DNA from: Marinagarivorans sp.
Lineage (GTDB): Bacteria; Pseudomonadota; Gammaproteobacteria; Pseudomonadales; Cellvibrionaceae
Assembly: GCA_028281865.1 (NCBI GenBank)
Contig: JANQJB010000120.1
Coordinates: 1 to 45,506, forward strand
Reading direction: 5' to 3'
DNA: 45,506 nucleotides
Shown here: positions 6,790 through 15,129 of the stretch, in pieces
How positions within the stretch are numbered: the stretch's first letter is position 1
Layout: the number at the start of each line of letters is the position of its first letter
Program-made: the position numbers and the translations under genes
The notes under the pieces: model-generated
Databases searched by the model: none
The model's input: the letters and a program-made list of their open reading frames with translations, nothing else
What the model was told of the DNA's origin: nothing

Positions 6790-8095
6790 AACTATAGGCC
6801 AAGATAAATCTAACTATTACCTAATCGGCTTTATAGTTTTTGCCATAGTTGCAACGCTTTGTTTTTATCATTTCGCGCTGGAATGGGAAGAAGAAGAAAT
6901 TGACAACGGCTACTCCAGTCAAGCCAGAAAAAACGATTTTTTAGCAGCGGAATTATTCTTAAAAAAATACGATGTGGAACTCGAAAGAAGTCGCGGTTTT
7001 AGCCGTATCGATTCGCTCTCTAATGAGCAAAATTCTATCGCCACAGACGACACGATCATCATACTTAACGGTCGCGGTATGGTTCGTGGAAGACGACTAG
7101 ATAAGCTTTGGCAATGGGTTGAAGGCGGCGGTAATTTAATTGTTTCTACATATAACCCCTTTATCGGCACAGAGGCCTCCGACGAATTGCTCGGCCGCTT
7201 GGAGATTGAATATTACATCGACGAGGAGCAATATGACGAACTCGACGATGAAATTGAACAATACCCCACAGAGAATATTGAAGATTACGAAAATAGTGAG
7301 GACTCGGATTTTGATGATGAGGAAATTGACGAAGCCAATCGAGCCGAAATAGAACAGAGCGAAAAACGAAAATCCTATAAATGTGATAGTTGGGATTTAT
7401 TCGAATTAAAAACATCCGATTCGGGTGGCATTCGAGTAGACTTTCGCTTCCGTGGCGAAGAATTTTGGTTTCCTGAAGGGAGCGAAAATTTCGCGATGAT
7501 AGCTGACGATAGCGGTTATGCAAGTGCAGGTTTCAATATCGGTCGCGGCAATATTATTGTCAATAAAAATAATCATATTTGGAAAAACAAAGCAATCGAT
7601 AATTGTGACCACGCTTACCTACTGCTCGAATGGTCCAAGCCGTCAAAAAAAGTCTGGATAATCGAAAACCAAAATGCCCCGTCGCTGCTATCCATTTTTT
7701 GGGTAAATGCGCCGAACGCGATTATCGCGCTGCTAGCGGCTTTAATTTTTTGGTTGTGGCGCATCAGTATTCGCCACGGACCTTTGTTCCAACCGGCAAA
7801 AATCGAACGTCGTAGTTTCGCTGAGCACATCCGCGCAAGCGCGGTATTTTTATGGCGCAACAAGAATCAGTTCGTTTTAATCGATCAATTGCGCAACGAT
7901 ATTGCCTATGCGATGCAACGAAAAAATTGGCACTACGAAAACATGAGTGAAGAAGAAAAAATTAATCAATTTACTAGCCTCAGTGGTCTGGAAGCCGACT
8001 CAATTTATTTAGCAATGTTCAAACCTTCCGATGAAATTGACAAAGACTTTGTAAGGGTTATTAACCGTTTAAAATTTATTAAGGATTGTTTATGA
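6782..8095 (+). CDS. DUF4350 domain-containing membrane protein
   Basis: 437 residues, anchored by an N-terminal helix (YYLIGFIVFAIVATLCFYHF) and a second helix near 310-330 (NAIIALLAALIFWLWRI). Between them lies the DUF4350 domain, with a Rossmann-like start (FFLKKYDVELERSRGF), DDTIIILNGRGMVRGRRLDKLWQWV and the GGGNLIVST turn. A roughly 60-residue strongly acidic insertion (about 140-200, many Asp/Glu/Tyr) interrupts it. The C-terminal 100 residues are cytoplasmic and helical. Its stop overlaps the MoxR start as ATGA, showing translational coupling. No enzymatic residues are evident; probably a structural or substrate-binding part of the module. Confidence 0.8.
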   Translation: MSETIGQDKSNYYLIGFIVFAIVATLCFYHFALEWEEEEIDNGYSSQARKNDFLAAELFLKKYDVELERSRGFSRIDSLSNEQNSIATDDTIIILNGRGMVRGRRLDKLWQWVEGGGNLIVSTYNPFIGTEASDELLGRLEIEYYIDEEQYDELDDEIEQYPTENIEDYENSEDSDFDDEEIDEANRAEIEQSEKRKSYKCDSWDLFELKTSDSGGIRVDFRFRGEEFWFPEGSENFAMIADDSGYASAGFNIGRGNIIVNKNNHIWKNKAIDNCDHAYLLLEWSKPSKKVWIIENQNAPSLLSIFWVNAPNAIIALLAALIFWLWRISIRHGPLFQPAKIERRSFAEHIRASAVFLWRNKNQFVLIDQLRNDIAYAMQRKNWHYENMSEEEKINQFTSLSGLEADSIYLAMFKPSDEIDKDFVRVINRLKFIKDCL

Positions 8096-9105
8096 CTGAT
8101 TCTGACACGACACCAAACTCCAACTCAACTCCGAGTCCGGCGCAAAATAGTTTTGAAAAAGCGAGCACCTTTACGCAGGCAATAATCACGGAAATCAAAA
8201 AGGTATTCGTTGGCCAGGATGATATTATTGAACAGGTACTAGTCGCGTTGATCGGTGGCGGACATGTTTTACTTGAAGGCGTTCCCGGTTTGGGAAAAAC
8301 ACTGTTAATACGCAGCTTATCGAAATGTTTTGGCGGAGATTTTTCGCGGGTCCAATTTACGCCAGATTTAATGCCCAGCGACATTACCGGACACGCAATG
8401 TTCAATGCCGCCAAACAGGAGTTTGAGATTCGCAAAGGCCCGATATTTACTAATTTACTTTTGGCTGACGAAATTAATCGTGCTCCGGCCAAAACCCAAG
8501 CGGCTTTATTAGAAGTTATGCAGGAGGGGCAAGTAACGATCGAAGGCGAATCCTTCTCCATCGACTCTCCTTTTATGGTTATGGCCACGCAAAACCCCGT
8601 GGAACAGGAGGGAACTTACCCTCTGCCCGAAGCTGAGCTGGATCGCTTCATGTTAAAAATTCTAATCGATTATCCTTCAGCAGAAAGTGAATTTGCAATG
8701 CTCGCGCAAATGAGCAATCAAAATTCTGCCGGTAATTTTAATTTAAACCCGATAAAAACGCTGATGCAAGGCAAGCACATTGAGGAACTACGATCGATAG
8801 CAAAACGCGTCACGATAGACGACGAAGTCCTCAACTATATTGTTAAGCTCACTCGTGCCACGCGCGAGTGGTCTGGAATCGTGCGCGGTGCAGGGCCGCG
8901 CGCAAGTATCGCACTGATGTCCGCATCGCGAGCACTGGCGCTTATACGCGGAGCCGAATTCGTCACACCAGATGATGTTAAACAAGTACTTCTACCGGCG
9001 TTAAGGCATCGTATTTTGCTTTCCGCCGCGATGGAAATTGAAGGCGTAAACACCGATGAAGTGTTGCGCGATATTTCAATTTCCGTAGAAGCGCCCAGGC
9101 ACTAA
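8092..9105 (+). CDS. MoxR family AAA+ ATPase
   Basis: 338 residues. Walker A is GVPGLGKT (63-70), Walker B LLLADEIN with Asp126/Glu127, sensor 1 in MATQNPVEQEG, and the typical ETYPLPEAELDRFM-type segment follows (here GTYPLPEAELDRFM). The C-terminal lid region has GAGPRASIALMSASRALALIRG. MoxR ATPases act as chaperone-like remodelling factors, usually with von Willebrand A or DUF58 partner proteins; the DUF58 gene lies 26 bases downstream. ATG 8092 is chosen over a TTG at 8086 because it is coupled to the upstream stop (ATGA) and follows AAGGAT. Length is normal for the family. Confidence 0.95.
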   Translation: MTDSDTTPNSNSTPSPAQNSFEKASTFTQAIITEIKKVFVGQDDIIEQVLVALIGGGHVLLEGVPGLGKTLLIRSLSKCFGGDFSRVQFTPDLMPSDITGHAMFNAAKQEFEIRKGPIFTNLLLADEINRAPAKTQAALLEVMQEGQVTIEGESFSIDSPFMVMATQNPVEQEGTYPLPEAELDRFMLKILIDYPSAESEFAMLAQMSNQNSAGNFNLNPIKTLMQGKHIEELRSIAKRVTIDDEVLNYIVKLTRATREWSGIVRGAGPRASIALMSASRALALIRGAEFVTPDDVKQVLLPALRHRILLSAAMEIEGVNTDEVLRDISISVEAPRH

Positions 9106-9131
9106 ATTGATTTGTTGGAACTAAACGCGCT

Positions 9132-10493
9132 ATGTTCGCATTTTTACAAGGCAATAAATTTAGGCCAAGTGCACTGAGTATCAAGATACTCATTTGCCTT
9201 GGTTTGACGATATTCGCGCTCGCGTATTTAACCAGCATCAATGTCGCACCGAACTTACTAAGTTCGCTAAATTCTATTGTTAAAGCAGTCACAATTTTGC
9301 TGTTGTTTATTTTGCCACTGGATATATTGGTTTCCGCACGTCAGGAAAAGGTTCGCGTTGAACGTCGTTTAACAGGCAATATGTCAGTCAATCGTTGGCA
9401 TAATATTACCCTGATTTTTCACCACCCATTTAAGCGCGAACGTGAAATTGAAATATTCGACGGTGTGCCGGACGACACTGAATTTGAAAACGCTGCATTA
9501 AGCTTAACCCTGCGTCCCAATCGTACGACGATACACACTTACCGCTTACGCCCGTTTGTACGAGGCCCCGTTGAACTCAACGAATGCCACGTGATTAGCC
9601 CCAGTGTTTTTCGTTTATGGGATATTGCTTATAAAGCACCGTGCGTATCGGAAATAAAAGTCTACCCCGATTTCAACGCACTTTCGGCCTATACAATTTT
9701 AGCTACCGATAACCACGTGAGCCAAATTGGCATAAAAAGAAAACCACGCCGCGGTGAAGGCTTGGATTTTCATCAATTGCGCGACTATCGCAAAGGCGAT
9801 TCACTGCGTCAAATAGACTGGAAAGCAACGTCAAGACGACAAAATTTGATTTCAAAAGAATACCAAGACGAGCGCGACCAACACATTGTGCTGCTTATCG
9901 ACAGCGGCCGACGCATGAGAACCAAGGACGATCAGCTTAGCCATTTTGATCATTCGCTCAACGCGATGTTATTGCTGGGATATATTGCGTTGCGCCAAGG
10001 AGACAACGTGAGTGTCATGAGTTTTGGCAATCAAAGCCGTTGGGTCCCGCCGCAAAAAGGCGCAACAAGTATGAACTTAATATTGAATGAGATGTACGAT
10101 TTGCAAGCGGGCAATGTAGCTTCAGACTACATAGGCGCTGCACAGCAACTCGCCAGTCTACAAACCAAACGTTCGTTAGTAATACTGGTCAGTAACCCGC
10201 GCGACGAAGATTCTAATGAATTGATGATCGCTGTAAATTTATTGCGTCAACGCCATCTCGTCTTACTCGCCAATATACGCGAAAAGGTTATCGAAGACTT
10301 ACAGAAAAAAGACGTCAACAATCTCGACGACGCTTTTGACTATGCGGGAAGCCACAGTTATCTCTCGTCCAGGAAAGAAGCTCACCAAAAATTAACCCGC
10401 AACGGCACTTATGCCATTGACTGCTTACCGAGCGAATTAGCTGTGTACGTAGCGAATAGTTATTTGGAAATTAAACGCGCCGGGGTTTTATAA
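9132..10493 (+). CDS. DUF58 domain-containing protein (vWA-like MoxR partner)
   Basis: 453 residues. Two N-terminal membrane helices (about 15-35 and 45-65) anchor a large cytoplasmic part. The DUF58 signature is clear: RRGEGLDFHQLRDYRKGDSLRQIDWKATSRR, in pieces about residues 200-230, followed by the vWA-like strand IVLLIDSGRRM. The metal-site motif is degenerate, DSGRR instead of the classical DxSxS, so metal binding through a full MIDAS is doubtful. It is the last gene of the operon. The preceding spacer has only a weak GGA as ribosome-binding site. DUF58 proteins are thought to be the clients or partners of MoxR ATPases; the process served here is unknown. Confidence 0.88.
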   Translation: MFAFLQGNKFRPSALSIKILICLGLTIFALAYLTSINVAPNLLSSLNSIVKAVTILLLFILPLDILVSARQEKVRVERRLTGNMSVNRWHNITLIFHHPFKREREIEIFDGVPDDTEFENAALSLTLRPNRTTIHTYRLRPFVRGPVELNECHVISPSVFRLWDIAYKAPCVSEIKVYPDFNALSAYTILATDNHVSQIGIKRKPRRGEGLDFHQLRDYRKGDSLRQIDWKATSRRQNLISKEYQDERDQHIVLLIDSGRRMRTKDDQLSHFDHSLNAMLLLGYIALRQGDNVSVMSFGNQSRWVPPQKGATSMNLILNEMYDLQAGNVASDYIGAAQQLASLQTKRSLVILVSNPRDEDSNELMIAVNLLRQRHLVLLANIREKVIEDLQKKDVNNLDDAFDYAGSHSYLSSRKEAHQKLTRNGTYAIDCLPSELAVYVANSYLEIKRAGVL

Positions 10494-10755
10494 ATACTCA
10501 AGCATCATCGTTGCACTATTTTTATCTGCTTCTTGGTGCGATAAGTTATCAAAATACGGCGATCTAAGGTTATTGCTTCTATTAGCAGTTCATCAGCCGA
10601 CGCGATAACATAGCGACATCATTTGAAAGGCTCTATAATTCGTTAGAGGATAACACTGAGAAAAGCAGCGCATGCAAGTGCTCAATACATTTTTTGGCAG
10701 TAAGATTACTTTGATACTAAGTTTACTTTAGCGCCAAATCTAGCATGGTATTGGT

Positions 10756-11238
10756 ATGTTGAAACTCAAAAACTCCATTATTTTTTTAATCATTTTCCCC
10801 ATCACTATTACCGCCCAAGCTGAGATATATAAGTGGGTAGATGAAAACGGTAAAGTACATTTTTCTGACAAACGTAATAGCAAATCCGACGCTACAAAAC
10901 CCGTCGAAAAAGTCGAAGTCGAATCAGTAAACGAAACTTCTGCTCCACCCTCTTTTGATAATATTTATCGGGAAATGCACAAGCAAGAGCTTGCTAAGCA
11001 ACGCATTCAGCGCCAACGAGTTATGCAACAACAACAATTAAAGGCAGAGCAAAATAAAAAAGCCCGCTGCGAGCGCGATGTCAAACGATTTCAGAGCTTT
11101 GGAATACGCGGTAATACAAACCAGTATATGGTAGACAAAAACGGCAAATCGCTTACCGACAAAGAACAAACGGCAAAACTAGAACAAGTTAAAAAGGATC
11201 TGATTCAACGTGGTTGTTTACCGCCAGGCACCAAGTAA
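10756..11238 (+). CDS. DUF4124 domain-containing exported protein
   Basis: 160 residues with a Sec signal peptide ending near AQAE (about residue 23). The DUF4124 motif follows at once: IYKWVDENGKVHFSDK. The rest is rich in Gln and Lys, with a probable coiled-coil (about 75-110, RIQRQRVMQQQQLKAEQNKKA) and two Cys residues in the C-terminal part. Such proteins are common periplasmic proteins of gammaproteobacteria with no known activity. It stands alone between the MoxR operon and a convergent regulator gene, 36 bases away. Confidence 0.8.
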   Translation: MLKLKNSIIFLIIFPITITAQAEIYKWVDENGKVHFSDKRNSKSDATKPVEKVEVESVNETSAPPSFDNIYREMHKQELAKQRIQRQRVMQQQQLKAEQNKKARCERDVKRFQSFGIRGNTNQYMVDKNGKSLTDKEQTAKLEQVKKDLIQRGCLPPGTK

Positions 11239-11274
11239 AACCCACCCAGTTGCAAGCAAGCAAAGAAATGAGCA

Positions 11275-11991
11275 TCACGCCCAAGCATCCGATACAAACA
11301 AATAACCTTTGCTTCTTATTGTTATAATTCTTTTTGCTGAGCCTTCCGAATCAGATAGTTTCTTGCGCAAAGAAACAATTTTCGTATCGACATAACGGTC
11401 AGTTCCGTCGAATTCAATTCCGCGTAATTCTTTAAACAAATAATTGCGGTCCAGCACTTCATCGGCTTGACTTGCAAGCAACCACAAAAGGTTAAACTCC
11501 GACATGGTCAGAGAGACAACTTCATCAGCAAACTTAACTTCGCGGCTTTTTTTATTCAGCCACAAACGGCCAAAGTTAAGCTGATGCAATTCTTGTTCAC
11601 TGTTCATCTCGTCAGCTGCTGTTTGCTCCCTGCGTAATAGCATACGAATGCGGGCTAGGAGAACACGCATTTGAATCGGTTTAGAGACAAAATCATCTGC
11701 CCCCAATTCCAAACAAGCAACATGATCAAAGTCGTCGCCACTACCGGTCAAAAATAAAATACGACCTTTATAAAAATTGCGTAATTGACGACAAACATCA
11801 AGGCCACTTACACCGGGTAACACCAAATCAAGCAACACAACATCAGGCTCAAACTCTTTGACAGCTTCTTCAGCGGCACGGCCATCGGAAACCCATCGCA
11901 CTTCAAAGCCATTTTGAGACAAATAGTCACGCTCTAACTCAGCTAGCTGCTTGTCATCCTCAACCAATAATATTCTTGTATTTTCTTCCAT
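11275..11991 (-). CDS. OmpR/PhoB-type response regulator, RstA-like
   Basis: 238 residues. The receiver domain has the acidic pocket Glu11-Asp12-Asp13, phospho-acceptor Asp55 (VVLLDLVLPG), Thr82 and Lys104 (SKP). The C-terminal winged helix has LTMSEFNLLWLLAS and ends with RSKGYLFV. The segment ELRGIEFDGTDRYVDTKIVSLRKKL resembles RstA rather than PhoB. No sensor kinase gene is adjacent on either side, so its input is unknown and it may pair with a distant kinase. A gene-poor region of nearly 800 bases lies upstream of its start. Confidence 0.9.
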   Translation of the reverse strand: MEENTRILLVEDDKQLAELERDYLSQNGFEVRWVSDGRAAEEAVKEFEPDVVLLDLVLPGVSGLDVCRQLRNFYKGRILFLTGSGDDFDHVACLELGADDFVSKPIQMRVLLARIRMLLRREQTAADEMNSEQELHQLNFGRLWLNKKSREVKFADEVVSLTMSEFNLLWLLASQADEVLDRNYLFKELRGIEFDGTDRYVDTKIVSLRKKLSDSEGSAKRIITIRSKGYLFVSDAWA

Positions 11992-12181
11992 CGCTTTTTA
12001 TGCCTTAACCAAATCTAATATGCTAATGCCACTTACCCAACTGATCAAGCAAGATTAAATCGGTATTTCTTTAATTCAAGTAAAGAACGGGGCAATCAAA
12101 AACTCCTGTGCACAAGCTCACAGATAGTGGTGAGTCAATTCGGTGGAAATTCGGAAAAAACAGGCATAATTGACAAAAATA

Positions 12182-12215
12182 AGGGAATTTCAGAGGACGA
12201 GGTCTGAAATTCCCT
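12182..12215. repeat. Perfect 13-bp hairpin
   Basis: AGGGAATTTCAGA and TCTGAAATTCCCT are exact reverse complements around an eight-base loop, GGACGAGG. There is no T-run directly after either arm, so a simple intrinsic terminator is not clear; an operator, RNA structure or element end is possible. Confidence 0.8.
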
Positions 12216-12490
12216 ACGATCAAGTTACTGCATTCCAGCCTCCTTGGCTGAGTATCCTTACGACAATCCATTAAGCTACTTAACTCGGTGTTATCCCAAT
12301 CTTCTAAATCCAACTTTAGAAGAGTTCCTCTTGCGTGTTGGCCTAATCCTATAGAACCTGACACAACAATACTTTTTCCTAAAGCTCCTAAAAAAGCAAT
12401 CCTGCTTCAACGAGATATGAGAGTTATTTTAGAGACCGCCTTTAGATTGTTCTGTACCAGAATTGATACAAATTGTTCGGTTTTATAACA

Positions 12491-12682
12491 ATTGAACCTT
12501 CTATTGTTCTGTTTTGGTTAGGATTTAGCCAAAAACAACAATTGTCGTATAAATATCATACAAACGATGCTTGAGAATCCGAGGGTTTGGCTATCAGCCA
12601 AACTTGAACAAGCTAACAACATATTGGATCTAGAGTGCAGGTCAAACAAACACTTATGGTGATTATAAAAAGAAGGTTCAAT
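12491..12682. repeat. 192-bp segment with 12-bp terminal inverted repeats
   Basis: ATTGAACCTTCT (12491-12502) and AGAAGGTTCAAT (12671-12682) are exact reverse complements. Between them, GTTTGGCT-ATC-AGCCAAAC (12585-12603) forms a second perfect hairpin with a three-base loop. The interior has no coding potential. The layout resembles a small non-autonomous element, but no target-site duplication is evident at the ends. Confidence 0.6.
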
Positions 12683-12779
12683 AAAGCCCGCCTCCGCTGT
12701 CAGTTTTGATGATTGCACGCGCCCAACCGGTATGCTTAGAATGCTGCAAACTCACTTAAATTGCGGAAGAAAAATATTG

Positions 12780-14255
12780 ATGACTGCTCGCAGCCTCTTC
12801 TCCACAACTCTTGTACTACTGTTAAGTTTCATAGCCTCCGGCTGTATCTCCAACGCTAAAAAAACAGAGCGTACACCCAATATTATTTTCATTCTTGCCG
12901 ACGACTGGGGCTGGACAGATTGGGAGATGAATGGTGCACAGGAGGGGTCAAATTTTTACCAAACACCGGCAATAAACGAACTCGCCCGCGCGGGCATAGC
13001 CTTCCGCCAAGCCTATGCCTACCCGCTTTGTTCTCCATCGCGCGCTGCACTTTTAACCGGACAATACCCCGGTGCCAGACTCGCTATGCATCAGGCGATT
13101 ACCAAAAAGAGCGTTGCAACACCGTCTGTTTCGAAAAGCTGTGGTAAACGAGAAAAACTTTGCTTTCCGAGCAGCCGCAACCATCTCCCCCTCGAAACAC
13201 TGACTATTGCGGAGGTACTGCAGTCCAGCGGATATCGCACTTTTCATTTCGGCAAGTGGCATTTAGGCGCTAAGCCATACTTCCCCGATAAGCACGGTTT
13301 TGAAAAACAATTTGCTGTTGGTGGAGCAGGACCCGGTCGCGGAGGCTATTTCGCACCTTATCAAGGTTTATCTGATATTCCTCAGGGCCCCGACGGGGAA
13401 TATCTTGCCGAACGACTGACGGATGAAGTGATTAAAACATTGGCGGAAATGAAAAACGAAAAATTTTTTATCTTTCTCGCACACTACAATGTTCACTCAC
13501 CCTATCAAGCAAAACCAGCTTACATTCAAAAATATCAAAATAAAAAAATAATCGACCAGCGCCACAGACACCCAGTCATGGCAGCGATGATTCAATCGCT
13601 AGATGAAAGCGTCGGCAAAATTAGTGAGGCGTTAAATCAGCTCGGTTTAGTTGATGATACAATATTGGTTTTGATGGGCGATAATGGCGGAATTCACTGG
13701 CAAAATGATAAAAAATTTCCCGATACTCCTATCACATCGAATGCCCCACTTAGATGCGGCAAAGCTTGTTTTTATGAAGGGGGAATTCGGGTACCGTTAA
13801 TTATTCAATACCCCAAAAAAATCTCAGCCAATCAAATAGAAGATACTCCCGTCCATATAATCGATTTTTTTCCGACATTCGCTGAACTCGGGGATGCATA
13901 CGATCAAACAGACTCCAATCAATTGGATGGAACAAGCCTAGTACCAATATTTGACGGAAAAGAAATAAAACAAAGAGCTTTGTTTGGCCATTTCCCTCGA
14001 CGCAAACAAGTCGGTTCACCCGTTGGGGGTTCCTTTATTCGGCGTGGGGATTTTAAACTCTATCTGCACTATGGATACAACGACGATCGCTCTAATAAAA
14101 TCGAATTATTCAATTTAAAAAACGATATTAGTGAAACTGAAAATCTCGCCAATAAAATGCCAAAAGAACGTGACGCAATGGTCAAGGAATTAAATCAATG
14201 GTTGGCTGAAACAGGCGCACTGTTGCCACAAAAGAACTTAAATTACTCACCCTAA
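12780..14255 (+). CDS. Lipoprotein sulfatase (arylsulfatase A type)
   Basis: 491 residues from ATG 12780, chosen because GGAAG lies 11 bases upstream and the sequence then starts directly with a lipoprotein signal (lipobox IASGC, Cys22). An upstream ATG at 12732 would bury the signal. Type I sulfatase features: metal-binding Asp41-Asp42 in FILADDWGWTDWE, and the formylglycine motif C84-S-P-S-R in LCSPSRAALLTGQYPG; then HFGKWHLG and the second metal site VLMGDNGG. The Cys needs an FGE-type maturase encoded elsewhere. Substrate is probably a sulfated algal polysaccharide fragment, given the envelope location and nearby carbohydrate genes; this is inference. Confidence 0.92.
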   Translation: MTARSLFSTTLVLLLSFIASGCISNAKKTERTPNIIFILADDWGWTDWEMNGAQEGSNFYQTPAINELARAGIAFRQAYAYPLCSPSRAALLTGQYPGARLAMHQAITKKSVATPSVSKSCGKREKLCFPSSRNHLPLETLTIAEVLQSSGYRTFHFGKWHLGAKPYFPDKHGFEKQFAVGGAGPGRGGYFAPYQGLSDIPQGPDGEYLAERLTDEVIKTLAEMKNEKFFIFLAHYNVHSPYQAKPAYIQKYQNKKIIDQRHRHPVMAAMIQSLDESVGKISEALNQLGLVDDTILVLMGDNGGIHWQNDKKFPDTPITSNAPLRCGKACFYEGGIRVPLIIQYPKKISANQIEDTPVHIIDFFPTFAELGDAYDQTDSNQLDGTSLVPIFDGKEIKQRALFGHFPRRKQVGSPVGGSFIRRGDFKLYLHYGYNDDRSNKIELFNLKNDISETENLANKMPKERDAMVKELNQWLAETGALLPQKNLNYSP

Positions 14256-14344
14256 CGTCAGTATTGATACTTACGAAACCTTCGCACACATTAATTGAAT
14301 TCAGCAAAGTGGAGTTTTTGCAGGCGTCATTTTTAATATGGCGA

Positions 14345-14749
14345 TTAAAAAATAGCACCAAACTTAAAATACAGATACATCGTCGCAAGGCTTACTACAA
14401 ATAAAATAAGTAAGCGTTTGACACGGCCCCTTCTGCGTTTTGGAATAACTTTAGGTGCACTATTTTGCTGTTTTAATTTAAAGCCCGCAGGGTCTGCTAT
14501 TGCCGCAGGAATTTCTGTAACCTCAAGTTGCAACGCAGAACTAAACTCCTTTACCAAATTACTTTTCGCCACATTTACCATTACATAGCGGCAATGCTTA
14601 GATAACTCTGCCAGGTCGTTTGCCGTTTTTATATAAAAGCCTTCCATGGGAAAAGGCGTTTGGCATGCGGGTTTGTCGAGAGAACTGACAAACATACCGA
14701 TGGCGAGATCTTCTACTTCAAAACGTTTTACCGAATCAACAGTGCCCAT
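14345..14749 (-). CDS. Orphan DUF3391 protein with C-terminal membrane anchor
   Basis: 134 residues. The N-terminal 70 or so match the DUF3391 domain that normally precedes an HD-GYP phosphodiesterase: RFEVEDLAIGMFVSSLDKPACQTPFPMEGFYIKTANDLAELSKHCRYVMVN in pieces. Instead of HD-GYP, the protein continues with a short linker, a strongly basic patch (PKRRRGRVKR) and a single membrane helix near the C-terminus (LLILFVVSLATMYLYFKF). By the positive-inside rule the DUF3391 domain should be cytoplasmic and tail-anchored. It is convergent with the sulfatase gene. It may modulate cyclic-di-GMP signalling, but no catalytic residues exist here. Not obviously a truncation, as the anchor gives it a proper end. 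Confidence 0.75.
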   Translation of the reverse strand: MGTVDSVKRFEVEDLAIGMFVSSLDKPACQTPFPMEGFYIKTANDLAELSKHCRYVMVNVAKSNLVKEFSSALQLEVTEIPAAIADPAGFKLKQQNSAPKVIPKRRRGRVKRLLILFVVSLATMYLYFKFGAIF

Positions 14750-15129
14750 TTTTTTAACTCTCCAGGAAACCTAGTGCTCGAAAGTGGTGACTTTTTAGCG
14801 TTTCAAATCGTATGGCAAATTACGCGCCATTTACTGCAAAGGGCTTACAAGCAATTAACACAACTGTAATAATGCATGTAAGTATTTGAAAGTTATATAT
14901 TTTTTATTATTATTCGATAAGCCGATCAAAAACCGAAGGCCTACAATACCGTGACGTAGTTTGTCACATAACGACTTACGTGCAAACTATAGCAATATTC
15001 AAAGCAATATTTAATCCAGCATTTGATCAATCGACACTCAAATTCAGTTATTTAAACCACATAAACTAGCGCCTAATAGCATTAATCCGCTAAGCTCTGG
15101 CCCACCCCAAAACTGCCGGTTTAAATTTT
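14750..15129. other. Intergenic region, divergent promoters expected
   Basis: No gene seen. An AT-rich block (about 14886-14915) begins with TTGAAA and has TATTAT-like boxes 16-17 bases later, which could be a sigma-70 promoter, but this is weak. No terminator or clear operator. Confidence 0.35.

Larger units (their letters stand above)
11992..12779. other. Gene-poor region with inverted repeats
   Basis: No convincing gene. It lies between the divergent response-regulator and sulfatase genes, so it should hold both promoters. It contains a perfect 13-bp hairpin (12182-12215), a 192-bp segment bounded by 12-bp inverted repeats (12491-12682), and three ATTGTTC direct copies (12446, 12472, 12503). 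An open frame on the minus strand (about 12071-12364) gives no recognisable product and is probably noise or a decayed gene. Confidence 0.6.

Noticed and set aside
12071-12364. 97-codon minus-strand open frame
   Set aside because: It runs through the perfect hairpin at 12182-12215, and I recognise no family in it. At best a decayed gene.
14886-14915. TTGAAA with a TATTAT-like box 16-17 bases later
   Set aside because: The block is so AT-rich that promoter-like hexamers are expected by chance, and it is over 200 bases from the gene it would serve.
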